The notes: generated by a model from the sequence alone, not told the origin. 11,117 nucleotides of DNA from Nostoc sp. CHAB 5834 (GCA_020829485.1 JAIVFU010000164.1:1-11117), one strand, 5' to 3'. Shown: positions 1 through 7,900, counted from the first letter of the stretch. Numbers and translations: made by a program.

Positions 1-366
1 ATTTCTTAAAATCTGTCTATCTCCAAAGTTGGATGATAATTATCTGTCAACAAATGATGCTTCGACACAAGTTCTCTATTTAAATAACAGAATTTTCTCT
101 GATTTTTTTCAAAATGAGAATTGCTGGTGGCTAATGTGACAGCTTGCTTCACTGAAAAAAGTGTGTTTTTAGCAAGGTAATTTATTCATAAATTATATAT
201 CTTTAGATAAGAGCATTGACAGCATTTTATGGATACTTTTAAGACACCAAAACGCAGCGTTCGCCTACAGAGGGGGTATCCAAAAAGTTTTTGTAGGTAG
301 AAAAAGCGAAGCTCGTCTGTGAAATACTTTTTTTGAGACGAGCAAGCGAATACGATAATTACTACT
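1..366. other. Gene-free AT-rich stretch left of the IS remnant
   Basis: No ORF in this stretch resembles a known protein. The only longer reading frame, on the minus strand at 186-398, is rich in Cys and aromatic residues, has no recognisable domain, and overlaps the transposase remnant, so I treat it as noise. The right part contains two inverted repeats: a 7-bp pair at 230-236 and 276-282, and an 8-bp perfect stem at 311-318 and 336-343. These may belong to the 5' end of the insertion sequence whose transposase starts at about 367. I could not locate a terminal inverted repeat with confidence. Confidence 0.5.
311..343. repeat. Hairpin just upstream of the transposase remnant
   Basis: GCTCGTCT (311-318) and AGACGAGC (336-343) are perfect reverse complements separated by a T-rich loop of 17 bases. 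The hairpin sits 23 bases before the transposase GTG start. Structures near the 5' end of a transposase gene can limit read-through expression in IS elements, but that role is inferred here. It could also be incidental. Confidence 0.4.
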
Positions 367-637
367 GTGACACTACGAGTACAAATCCTCAAGGACAAAT
401 TTAATCAAAGTTTGGGGCTACCTTTTAAAGAACTATTGCCAGAATCTGCAATTAGGCAAAGAATCTCTGAGTTAAAGATAAAATACAAAAAGCGATTATT
501 TGACCCATTTATAACCTTGTGGGCATTTTTATCTCAAGTTTTAGATACTGATAAAACTTGCCACAATGCTGTGAGTAAGATAATTGCACATTTGGCAGAA
601 GCAGAGGTAGAAGTTCCGTCAACAGATACGAGTGCAT
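367..637 (+). pseudogene. IS4-family transposase, N-terminal remnant
   Basis: About 90 codons encode a protein start typical of cyanobacterial IS4-family transposases: a basic N-terminus, the segment FDPFITLWAFLSQVLDTDKT (residues 46-65), and then the stretch VEVPSTDTSA (81-90). In intact relatives the last residues lead into an AYCxARxRLP-like segment before the DDE catalytic domain. Here the reading changes abruptly after residue 90 (base about 637). The frame remains open to 780, but that part is only the antisense of the neighbouring GST gene. The whole catalytic domain is therefore missing and the gene is dead. No ATG is available in frame; GTG at 367 is the most likely start, and the frame is open back to a stop at 334-336. 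The family assignment comes from recognised sequence character, not from a catalytic motif. Confidence 0.7.
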
Positions 638-638
638 T

Positions 639-1247
639 TTACATCGGTAAAGGAGCCGGAATCTTAATTCCTTTAGCCACCGCAGGACGAAGTGCAACGC
701 GCTCATACCAAGCAGTTAAATTAGGATACTGCTCAAAACTAAAGCCCATGCGCTTGACTGTATGTATCCAGGCAAAATGAGCAATATCAACGATCGAATA
801 TTCATCACACAGATAATCTCGCTTTTTGAGTTGTCCTTCTAAAACACCATAAAGTCGCTCACTTTCCTTGGTGTAACGTTCAATTGCATAGGGCATTTTT
901 TCGGGAGCAAAAAATGCAAAATGCGCTCGTTGTCCAAATATTGGTCCAATATTAGCCGCCTGAAAAAAGAGCCATTGAATCGCTTCCCATCGATCTTTGG
1001 GCATCAATTTGCCCGTTTTATCGGCTAAATAGAGAAGAATCGCGCAAGATTCAAAAATAGTCTGACCCGTTTCGTGATCAACAATTACTGGAATTTTAGC
1101 ATTTGGGTTCAAAGCCAAAAATTCATCTTTGAACTGTTCTCCTTGGCGAACATTCACCACCTTAACGTTATAAGGCAGATTGAGTTCTTCTAGACAAATC
1201 GAAATCTTAAAACCATTGGGGGTATTTTCTGTGTATAAGTCAATCAT
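639..1247 (-). CDS. Glutathione S-transferase, Nu class (YfcG/YghU-like)
   Basis: This 202-residue protein has the two-domain GST fold signature. The thioredoxin-like N-terminal domain carries the Nu-class TPNG motif (9-12), the cis-proline segment KIPVIVD (51-57, Pro53) and the glutathione-binding pair Glu66-Ser67. The helical C-terminal domain has the QWLFFQAANIGPIFGQ segment (91-106) typical of Nu-class enzymes and the SIVDIAHFAW helix-capping motif (151-160). Nu-class GSTs bind glutathione or its disulfide and show disulfide-bond reductase and peroxidase activities. A strong Shine-Dalgarno AGGAGT (1253-1258) supports the start. It is the last gene of the operon, 27 bases after the cupin gene. 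In this context it might handle a reactive catechol/quinone intermediate or protect the producer; that is inference. Its stop codon lies within about 2 bases of the truncated transposase, so the extreme C-terminus may have been altered, but the ending RPAVAKGIKIP looks complete for the family. Confidence 0.88.
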   Translation of the reverse strand: MIDLYTENTPNGFKISICLEELNLPYNVKVVNVRQGEQFKDEFLALNPNAKIPVIVDHETGQTIFESCAILLYLADKTGKLMPKDRWEAIQWLFFQAANIGPIFGQRAHFAFFAPEKMPYAIERYTKESERLYGVLEGQLKKRDYLCDEYSIVDIAHFAWIHTVKRMGFSFEQYPNLTAWYERVALRPAVAKGIKIPAPLPM

Positions 1248-1274
1248 GAGAAACTCCTGTTATCTTAGTGAAAA

Positions 1275-2270
1275 CTATGAATTGAAGACACGTGAATTAG
1301 AATTTTTCTGTGAACTCGGTTTTTGCTGATATGCAAGCTTGAAAGCGAGCCATAAAGTACCTAAAGACAATAATCCATAGGAGAAAGAACCTTCAGGGAC
1401 TGAAGTAGCACGATTCAAAGTAGCCTGATTTTCTAAAAGTCCCAGGTATGCTCCATTCGTTGGAGATTTCAAAAGCAGATCCACCGATTGACTTCCTTGC
1501 GGGATAAATAGGTCTAGCGTCTTTAGACTTTCGCCAATGTCAAAGTTGATCAGAGTTTCGCTTATATCTCCCACTTGTAAAGTAATGCCCACTGCTGTAC
1601 TGGGATCTCCAGTACGGATAATGGTCACTCCTGTATCAGAAGTAAATTGAGAAGTTGCAAAAATAAACGTACTAGGAAATTCTAATCCATACTTTGCTCC
1701 CGCCACTAGAAGTTCTTCAGGGGAAAAAGAGGGTGGATTGTTCGGATCAGTATCACTGACAGGCTGACCAACCTCAGTAAAGAAATTTTCAACTCCCGAA
1801 GGCTCATAGAATAGAAGCATTCTCACGGGTGTATCAGTCAAGTTTTTAAAGGTGTGCAGGTGACCTTGCGGTCCGTAAATCAAACTACCTGTACTCGCCC
1901 TGATTACTTCATCCTCCATCTGAAACAAGGGATTCCCATTAACGACATAAAACCATTCAGCTTCTCGGTTATGGATATGTAAAGGAGGTCCTACATTAGG
2001 CGGAACATATAAATCGAAGAGTGAGTACTGTCCGTTTGTATCCGCAGTGGTTTTTAAATAGGTATTGCGTCCCCCAGCAACCCAAAACTTTGTCTTGTTT
2101 GGATCGAGAGGATCAGCTAAAGTCCCAGCTTCAGCCATATGGATATACTCCATCAAGTCGCTTGGAACTGGGAGAAGAGCGCCAAAACTATGCGCCTGAA
2201 CTTGGGTATTAATCCCAATGGTTAATAGTAAAGAACTTGTAATACCTAATCCAAAACCAGTCGTTTTCAT
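1275..2270 (-). CDS. Exported cupin protein with Calx-beta-like region and PEP-CTERM-type anchor
   Basis: This 331-residue protein begins with a signal peptide (hydrophobic residues about 7-20, likely cleavage near VQA-HS, 24-28). A complete cupin domain follows. Motif 1 is G94-x3-His98-x-His100-x4-Glu105-x6-Gly112 and motif 2 is G128...P134-x-G136-x2-His139-x3-Asn143, so the four usual metal ligands His98, His100, Glu105 and His139 are all present. Residues about 213-285 look like one Calx-beta repeat (VTIIRTGDPSTAV at 215-227). The C-terminus has SVPEG (290-294), a hydrophobic stretch (about 298-309) and a basic tail, which matches a PEP-CTERM exosortase signal with Gly in place of the second Pro. 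The protein should therefore act outside the cytoplasmic membrane. Related cupins include quercetinase-like dioxygenases, isomerases and storage or binding proteins, so the reaction is not known. It lies in the operon, 36 bases after the hydroxylase gene. No clear Shine-Dalgarno precedes the ATG, but the signal peptide supports this start. Confidence 0.8.
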   Translation of the reverse strand: MKTTGFGLGITSSLLLTIGINTQVQAHSFGALLPVPSDLMEYIHMAEAGTLADPLDPNKTKFWVAGGRNTYLKTTADTNGQYSLFDLYVPPNVGPPLHIHNREAEWFYVVNGNPLFQMEDEVIRASTGSLIYGPQGHLHTFKNLTDTPVRMLLFYEPSGVENFFTEVGQPVSDTDPNNPPSFSPEELLVAGAKYGLEFPSTFIFATSQFTSDTGVTIIRTGDPSTAVGITLQVGDISETLINFDIGESLKTLDLFIPQGSQSVDLLLKSPTNGAYLGLLENQATLNRATSVPEGSFSYGLLSLGTLWLAFKLAYQQKPSSQKNSNSRVFNS

Positions 2271-2306
2271 GGTTTATTTTTTATGCAAAAATAGTTGATT
2301 TGACTG

Positions 2307-3497
2307 TTAGACAATGCCAACATAGTTGCGGGCAAAGTTTTTGGCGAATGTTGTTGAAGTCCTCAATTGCGCCAATTTGGAAGCACTCAATTTATGCAGA
2401 AAATGCACGTCTTCAAGGTTGCTTCCCTCGGGTAAATGCACCATATTTAACAGGCTGTAAGAAAATTCTTGAGCACGCCAAATGTAAGGCAGACGAATTT
2501 CTGAGTAGCGATCTAAATAAGACAAATCATGGTTTTCCAGGTAGTAACCAATTAAAGTTTCTGCCAACACACCTGCATCTTGTACCGCTAGATTTAACCC
2601 TTTACCACCCATTGGCGTGATGATGTGAGCAGCATCACCTGCCAAGAGTAATCGTTGGTAACGAAGCGGTTCAATAACATAGTTGCGTAAAACCATAATT
2701 TGCTTTTGGATGATCTTGCCTTCTGTCAGTATCCATTCTTGCTTGGCCAAGCGTTGGCGCAAGCTTGCCCAGACCCGTTTGTCTGACCAGTCTGCTAATT
2801 GATCATCAGCAGAAATTTGCAAGTAATAGCGAGAAATGTGGCTATTACGTCGCATATAAGCGGCAAAGCCTTTAGGATGTACCCCGTAAAGCGTATGGGA
2901 GGATGCAGGGGGAGCATCGGCTAAAATGGCTAACCAACGATAACCGTACTCCTTGGTGTAAATCTTGGCAGCATCAGAGGGAACGGATTGACGGGCTAAC
3001 CCATGATAGCCATCGCATCCAGTCACAAAATCAGCCTGAATTTCAAGCGTTGTGTGAGTATTTTTGTTCTCACACTCTACTATAATCCCATCGTCAGTTT
3101 GAGTTAGCTGGATTCCCTCATGGTGGAACAGAATTTGACCACCAGCATCGACGTATTTTTGAATGAGATCTTCGTTGAGATCACTTTGGGGATAAAAGTA
3201 ATGTACATCACCATCGCTCAATTTACCATATTCCAAGACAAAGTTATCATCGGGATAACGAAATTCACAGCGATCATGTGGATCTCCTTTGGTTAGAATG
3301 GTATCAGCTAAATCATGTTTTTTGAGCAGAGCAATGGTTGTACTTTCAATTGCGCCCGCTCGTCCTCTGGCGTAGATTTGCTCTCGATTGTAGCGATCAA
3401 CCACTATACAATCAATGCCATTCTGTAGCAGGATATTGCCTAGTACGATCCCAGCCGGCCCTGACCCTAAAATACAAACAGATGTTTTAAGATTCAT
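2307..3497 (-). CDS. PobA-type flavin-dependent aromatic hydroxylase (4-hydroxybenzoate 3-monooxygenase family)
   Basis: This 396-residue protein aligns over its whole length with p-hydroxybenzoate hydroxylase (PobA, 394 residues), a class A FAD/NAD(P)H monooxygenase that converts 4-hydroxybenzoate to protocatechuate. It has the FAD motif GSGPAG (11-16), the CDG segment (161-163) and GDAAH (287-291). From memory of the Pseudomonas PobA sequence, the phenol-activating Tyr201 and Tyr385 correspond to Tyr204 and Tyr392. Arg44, Arg214, Arg220, Tyr222 and Pro293 correspond to Arg46, Arg217, Arg223, Tyr225 and Pro295. However, the carboxylate-binding Ser212 is Met215 and the preceding Cys211 is Tyr214. 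Ring 3-hydroxylation is likely conserved, but the substrate may differ, for example a halogenated or esterified 4-hydroxybenzoate. Gln34 and Tyr38 of PobA's coenzyme-specificity region are also replaced (Tyr36, Gln40). AGAGGG six bases before the ATG sets the start. The gene lies 35 bases after the halogenase gene. Confidence 0.85.
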   Translation of the reverse strand: MNLKTSVCILGSGPAGIVLGNILLQNGIDCIVVDRYNREQIYARGRAGAIESTTIALLKKHDLADTILTKGDPHDRCEFRYPDDNFVLEYGKLSDGDVHYFYPQSDLNEDLIQKYVDAGGQILFHHEGIQLTQTDDGIIVECENKNTHTTLEIQADFVTGCDGYHGLARQSVPSDAAKIYTKEYGYRWLAILADAPPASSHTLYGVHPKGFAAYMRRNSHISRYYLQISADDQLADWSDKRVWASLRQRLAKQEWILTEGKIIQKQIMVLRNYVIEPLRYQRLLLAGDAAHIITPMGGKGLNLAVQDAGVLAETLIGYYLENHDLSYLDRYSEIRLPYIWRAQEFSYSLLNMVHLPEGSNLEDVHFLHKLSASKLAQLRTSTTFAKNFARNYVGIV

Positions 3498-3532
3498 GCT
3501 AACCCTCTTTTGATGCTTTGTCTGGAATGAGA

Positions 3533-5254
3533 TTAAACGGCAGCGAGTTCTTTAACGACGGAATTAAAGTGAATCTCTTTACGAAGTTGTTCGGTCATCG
3601 GGCGCAAATCGCGTGGCTGCGTCGTGGGTCGGAACACTCCATCAGCCTCCCATCGTTCGGGGTCTAAACTAATTGCCCAGGCATTTAACCAAAGTTCCGG
3701 GGGAAACTGGGCTAATTTCTCCGGCATGGTATCTTCGATCGCAAAGCGGAATATTACTTGAACGAACTCTTCAAACCGTTCGATACTGGCGATATGGTCA
3801 TCAATTAACTCTTGTTCAGTTTTATCGGTTTTAAGATTGCGAGTGCGTAACTCACTGACAAAAGGAATCGTCAAATAATCGATAAACTCAAATGACCCGC
3901 GTTGCTGTGACTTGGCGATCCAATCTCGGAAAAATTGATTCATCCGATGGGACAATAAGAAAAATTGTCCGGTTCCTTTGCGAACTTTGGCTCTCTTGCT
4001 AGGTTCAAGGAAGAGAGAATTAAACATTAACGGCGCACTGAAAGCCCAGGCGGATAAAACATCCCACAAGAATTTCACCGACATGACAGTTTGATTACCG
4101 AAACAGAGATAGGTGCTGTGAATATTGGTTGTTACGCTTTCGTTGTATGAGATAAGAAAACGATTCGCCTCCTCGACGATTTTGGGAGTCAGTTGACCCT
4201 GACGGTCAAGTTCAACCATTTGGGTAATCAGGGAATTACCGAAGCCAATTAAATCAGTACCTGGAGAATAGAAGGGGTCAGCAAACACACCCGCCACACC
4301 CACACAAGCCCAGCGATCGCTAGAAAAAACCTGCTCAGATGAGTAACTATATTCAGGCAATTTCATAAAATCTACGGGTTGTTGCTTTCTCAGTTGGTTA
4401 GCTACCGCAGGTTCATATTTTTCTAACCACTGAAACGCTTTTTCATAGGTGTGGTAGGTACTAAAAGGATGAACGTCTTCATTGGTAACAATCCCCAAAC
4501 TGGTAAATCCCGTTGATAAAGGAATAATCCAAACCCAATAGCCTTCACCACACAAATGATTCGTCGAAAAATAGCGGATTTGATTCGGAACTCGCTCATG
4601 CCATTCTGTCTCAGTTTGGGGCACAAAATCATCTACATCGAACCGACCTTCGACTCGAAACCATACTGCACTAAAGTTAGTTTCAAAAGGTTTACATAAA
4701 TCCAATTTCTTTTGCAAAATTCGACGGCGACCTGTGGAGTCAACAATCCAACGCGCTTGAATTGTTTGATTGGTTTTATGACTACCTTGAGTATAAATTA
4801 CTTTATGTAACTGTTCTGGCTCGGAAGATAAATCGATATCTTTGATCAGACAGCCTTCGAGTAACTCAATCCCTGCGTCTTCATTGAATTGACGTAAATC
4901 ATTTTCTAACAAACCTCTGTCAACTTGATAAGAGTTTGGCTGATGAAATTCTGAAAGCCCGATTTCAGGTCGTTGATGAAACGGGCCAGTTGTATCACCT
5001 AAGAAATAGCGAAAGCCCAATTTATGAAAGTGATGTGCTTCAAAGTAATCGGTTAGCTGGAGAACCTGAGATAGATAAAAAGCACCCACCTCAACTGTTG
5101 ATTCCCCGACTTTGAAACCCGCTTCTGGAAGAGGACGAGCTAGCCTGTCTAGCAGGACAATAGAAATATCAGGCATTTTCAGTTTTAACTGGCGTGCTAA
5201 AGTTAAACCTGCTAAACCTGAACCGCAAATGGCAACATCATAAATTTTCGTCAT
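3533..5254 (-). CDS. FAD-dependent halogenase (carrier-protein-dependent type)
   Basis: This 573-residue flavoprotein uses FADH2, O2 and halide to make an electrophilic halogenating species. It has the N-terminal FAD fold GSGLAG (11-16), then FKVGES (47-52) with Lys48 at the position of the catalytic halogenase lysine. The diagnostic halogenase motif WxWxIP is present as WVWIIP (240-245), and the FxxPxxSxG motif as FADPFYSPG (324-332). These two motifs separate halogenases from related monooxygenases. The long C-terminal part (about 350-573) resembles halogenases that act on carrier-bound aryl groups (PltA, Bmp2 and the ambigol type) rather than the free-tryptophan enzymes. With a 4-hydroxybenzoyl ligase and a carrier protein in the same operon, the likely substrate is 4-hydroxybenzoyl-S-carrier, halogenated ortho to the hydroxyl. 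Substrate and halide are inferred. A reductase for FADH2 is not in the window. AGAGG precedes the ATG by nine bases, and the gene starts 25 bases after the NRPS gene stop. Confidence 0.9.
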   Translation of the reverse strand: MTKIYDVAICGSGLAGLTLARQLKLKMPDISIVLLDRLARPLPEAGFKVGESTVEVGAFYLSQVLQLTDYFEAHHFHKLGFRYFLGDTTGPFHQRPEIGLSEFHQPNSYQVDRGLLENDLRQFNEDAGIELLEGCLIKDIDLSSEPEQLHKVIYTQGSHKTNQTIQARWIVDSTGRRRILQKKLDLCKPFETNFSAVWFRVEGRFDVDDFVPQTETEWHERVPNQIRYFSTNHLCGEGYWVWIIPLSTGFTSLGIVTNEDVHPFSTYHTYEKAFQWLEKYEPAVANQLRKQQPVDFMKLPEYSYSSEQVFSSDRWACVGVAGVFADPFYSPGTDLIGFGNSLITQMVELDRQGQLTPKIVEEANRFLISYNESVTTNIHSTYLCFGNQTVMSVKFLWDVLSAWAFSAPLMFNSLFLEPSKRAKVRKGTGQFFLLSHRMNQFFRDWIAKSQQRGSFEFIDYLTIPFVSELRTRNLKTDKTEQELIDDHIASIERFEEFVQVIFRFAIEDTMPEKLAQFPPELWLNAWAISLDPERWEADGVFRPTTQPRDLRPMTEQLRKEIHFNSVVKELAAV

Positions 5255-5279
5255 TGGAGTAAACCTCTATCTTGGATAA

Positions 5280-7859
5280 TTAGTAAGAATTGGTTTGTAC
5301 TTGATTGAGGCAAGCTTTTAACTTTTGAGCTAAAACTTGCACATGAGGCTCTTGAAACAGGGAAAAGTGATCGCCGGGAACATCGTGAATCTCTAATCCT
5401 TCACTGGCTAGTCCACTCCAACCATGTTGAGGATCTCTACTCGACCAGTCTTTGGGAGTCGGTAGATACAACTTGTTAAAAGTAGATGGCTCACTAGCTC
5501 GAAACAGCGTTACCCGACCGGGATAAACTTTTGGGGTATAACCTTTTTTGGCTTGCATGTTGGCTTCTGCCACCAACGCTCTTGAGTAAGTTTGGCTCAG
5601 AGAATGCCCTAAACTAAAATAAAGCTGACCGATCATGACTTGTCGCTTGCGCTGTAGTAATTCCCTAACTTCTTGCAACAGCGATTTGGATAGACCGAGT
5701 TGCCAAAGATAAGTCCAGTAGTGCTGTTGTCGGAATGAGAGGCGTGGAAAACAGCCCCGCTCAAAAGTATCAAACATTACCAATGCAGCAATTGTCTGAC
5801 CTAGTTGGTGGAGTTGCTGCGCCATCTCAAAAGCAACTATTCCCCCCATCGAGTTACCCCCCAAAAAATAAGGGCCTTCTGGCTGAATGGTGCGGATTTC
5901 TTGGATGTAGTGGGCAGCCATATCCTCTATACGAAAATGCGGGGCTTGTTTGCCATCAAGTCCCCGCGCCTGTAGTCCATAAAAGGGTTGTTCAGAGCCA
6001 AGATAGTGCGCCAAGTCCCGCAAGTTCAAAACACTGCCTTGCTGGCCGTGGATGCAAAAGAAAGGCGGTTTGTGACCATTTGATTGGAGGGGGATTAAGG
6101 AAGACCAAGATGGCGCGGCCTCGTGTCTGAGTAGTGTTGCCAACTGCTCTACCGTCGGTGCTTGAAGTAAGGTTGTTAGGGGTAGAGTTTGACCGAAAGT
6201 CTCTTCGATGCAAGCAAACAACGTCATTGCCAGTAACGATTGTCCACCCAACTCAAAGAAGTTATCTTTTACACCAATTGACGGGATGTTTAACACCTCA
6301 CTCCAAAGCTGAGTTAGTTTTAGTTCCAAGGCATTTTGAGGAGCGATATAAACTTTTTCCGGTTTGGAATTTTCCGGTTTTGCTCTTTTTTGGTGTAACT
6401 GTTTTTGTTCGGCTTCAGTCAAGGGCAACAAAGATGAAAGCGACTGCTCAGGATGGGTGACAATGTTTTCCAGAATCGTCTGAAAGTGTTGCAGCATTTG
6501 CTGAATTGTTGTCGCCTCAAACAAATCGGTGTTGTATTTGAAAACTGCCGTTAGGGTTCCCGCTTCTTCAATGAGATACAGATATAGATCAAAATCGGCT
6601 GTTCCTGTATCTACGTCGAGATTCTGCACCGTTAAACCGGGTAGTTTTAGCTGATGGATAGTTGTATTCTGGAGGGCAAACATCACTTGAGAAAGAGGTG
6701 CTTGCAGCAAATTGAGCGATCGCAACAACTGCTGAACGGGCAAATCTTGGTAAGCATAGCCCCCTGAAGCCACCTGACTGACTCGACCTAAGAACTCTTG
6801 GAAACTCGGATTTCCTGAAATATCGGTCTTGAGAATCAGTAAATTGACAAAGTAACCCATTAGTCCTTTGATATCTTTCCGTGTCCGGTTAGCTGTGGGA
6901 CTACAAACAAAGAGTTGTTCTTGCTCGGTGTAACGATGCAATAGCACGTTGAAAGCGGCTAACAGTGTCACGAATAAGGTTACTTTTTGCTGACGACTTA
7001 GGGTTTTGAGGGCTTCGCTTAATGCCTTCGATAGCTTGACCTTTTGGGAGGCACTACGACAGGTTGGCGCAGCGGGTCGAGGGTGGTCAATTGGCAGATG
7101 TAATTCTTGCAGGTTGCTGCCTAGTTGCTGCTTCCAATAATCCAATAGGATTTGTAAAAAATCTCCCTGCAACCATTCCCGTTGCCAAGCGGCAAAATCG
7201 GCGTACTGAATAGGCAGTTCAGGCAATGGAGAAGATTGCCCTTGAGAGAAAGCTTCGTAAAGGGCTGCTAATTCTTGAAAGAGAACGCCTTTTGACCAAG
7301 CATCAACAGCTATATGGTGAACCGTTAGCAAAAAAATATGTTCTTCGCCGTCAAGCTGGATGAGGGTTGCTCGTATCAAAGGCGCATCTTGCAGGTCAAA
7401 AGCTTGCTGAATATCCTCCGTCACCTGTTGCATTGCCTTAGCTTCTCGCTGTGTTGCTGGTAATTGTTGTAAATCAATCACCGTCAAAGGCAAAGGAACA
7501 GGTGTATGAATCAACTGAACTGGTTTCCCTTCGACCCAGCCAAAGGTAGTTCGCAGAGCTTCATGGCGGCAGAGAATTTCGTTAAGGCTTTTTTCCAGAA
7601 TATGGTAGTTAAGAGAGCCAGCGATCCGAAAAGCAAAGGCAATGTTGTAAGCAGAGGCTTTAGTGGGTTGTAACTGATGGAGAAACCACAGACGTTCTTG
7701 GGAAAATGAAAGTGGGAGAGACTCTTGACGAGAAACACGAACCAATGGCGGTGCTTGATTCTGCCAACCTAGAACGGTCTGGATGGCTTGCCACAGGTTT
7801 TGTTTTCCAGTCTGGCTGATGGGCTCCTTTTTGAAGATAGGTTCAATTTGACTGACCAT
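5280..7859 (-). CDS. NRPS protein C-PCP-TE without an adenylation domain
   Basis: This 859-residue protein starts with a linker or docking segment (1-45). The condensation domain (about 46-480) has C1 LPLSFSQERLWFL (48-60), C2 RHEALRTTF (98-106), an intact C3 HHIAVDAW (181-188, catalytic His182), C4 YADFAAWQREWL (219-230), C5 (321-349) and C6 YQDLP (370-374, Tyr where His is usual). A carrier domain (about 503-578) follows, with phosphopantetheine Ser541 in ELGGQSLLAM; the usual GGHS is GGQS here. The C-terminal type I thioesterase (about 595-852) has GNSMG (668-672) and a complete apparent triad Ser670, Asp697, His831. No adenylation domain lies between C and PCP, so the carrier must be loaded in trans or the C domain must use a free nucleophile. 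The C domain probably takes the (halo)hydroxybenzoyl group from the upstream ACP and forms an amide or ester, and the TE releases the product. The start has only a weak GGAA upstream. Confidence 0.9.
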   Translation of the reverse strand: MVSQIEPIFKKEPISQTGKQNLWQAIQTVLGWQNQAPPLVRVSRQESLPLSFSQERLWFLHQLQPTKASAYNIAFAFRIAGSLNYHILEKSLNEILCRHEALRTTFGWVEGKPVQLIHTPVPLPLTVIDLQQLPATQREAKAMQQVTEDIQQAFDLQDAPLIRATLIQLDGEEHIFLLTVHHIAVDAWSKGVLFQELAALYEAFSQGQSSPLPELPIQYADFAAWQREWLQGDFLQILLDYWKQQLGSNLQELHLPIDHPRPAAPTCRSASQKVKLSKALSEALKTLSRQQKVTLFVTLLAAFNVLLHRYTEQEQLFVCSPTANRTRKDIKGLMGYFVNLLILKTDISGNPSFQEFLGRVSQVASGGYAYQDLPVQQLLRSLNLLQAPLSQVMFALQNTTIHQLKLPGLTVQNLDVDTGTADFDLYLYLIEEAGTLTAVFKYNTDLFEATTIQQMLQHFQTILENIVTHPEQSLSSLLPLTEAEQKQLHQKRAKPENSKPEKVYIAPQNALELKLTQLWSEVLNIPSIGVKDNFFELGGQSLLAMTLFACIEETFGQTLPLTTLLQAPTVEQLATLLRHEAAPSWSSLIPLQSNGHKPPFFCIHGQQGSVLNLRDLAHYLGSEQPFYGLQARGLDGKQAPHFRIEDMAAHYIQEIRTIQPEGPYFLGGNSMGGIVAFEMAQQLHQLGQTIAALVMFDTFERGCFPRLSFRQQHYWTYLWQLGLSKSLLQEVRELLQRKRQVMIGQLYFSLGHSLSQTYSRALVAEANMQAKKGYTPKVYPGRVTLFRASEPSTFNKLYLPTPKDWSSRDPQHGWSGLASEGLEIHDVPGDHFSLFQEPHVQVLAQKLKACLNQVQTNSY

Positions 7860-7900
7860 AAGTTTTCAATTCCACAAGATTAAATCAAGCGCCAGGAAGC

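Noticed and set aside
230..282. 7-bp inverted repeat TGGATAC/GTATCCA as an IS terminal repeat
   Set aside because: It is too short, and with 39 bases between the arms it could easily arise by chance; there is no second copy at another IS end in the window.
186..398. Minus-strand 70-codon frame
   Set aside because: No family resemblance, an odd Cys/Tyr/Phe-rich composition and overlap with the transposase start make it unlikely to be a gene.
638..780. C-terminal part of the transposase frame
   Set aside because: The frame stays open, but these codons are the complement of the GST 3' end. They do not continue the transposase, so the remnant is ended at about 637.
2300..2620. Plus-strand frame of 106 codons opposite the hydroxylase gene
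   Set aside because: It is antisense to a clearly conserved PobA-family coding region and has no recognisable motif.
3533..5254. Alternative reading of this flavoprotein as a plain monooxygenase or geranylgeranyl-reductase-type enzyme
   Set aside because: The halogenase lysine position and both the WxWxIP and FxxPxxSxG motifs are intact, which favours a halogenase.
5735..6460. Open plus-strand frames of 131 and 108 codons opposite the NRPS gene
   Set aside because: They lie fully antisense to the PCP and thioesterase domains, show no domain or family resemblance, and are Pro/Arg/Ser-rich as expected for shadow frames.
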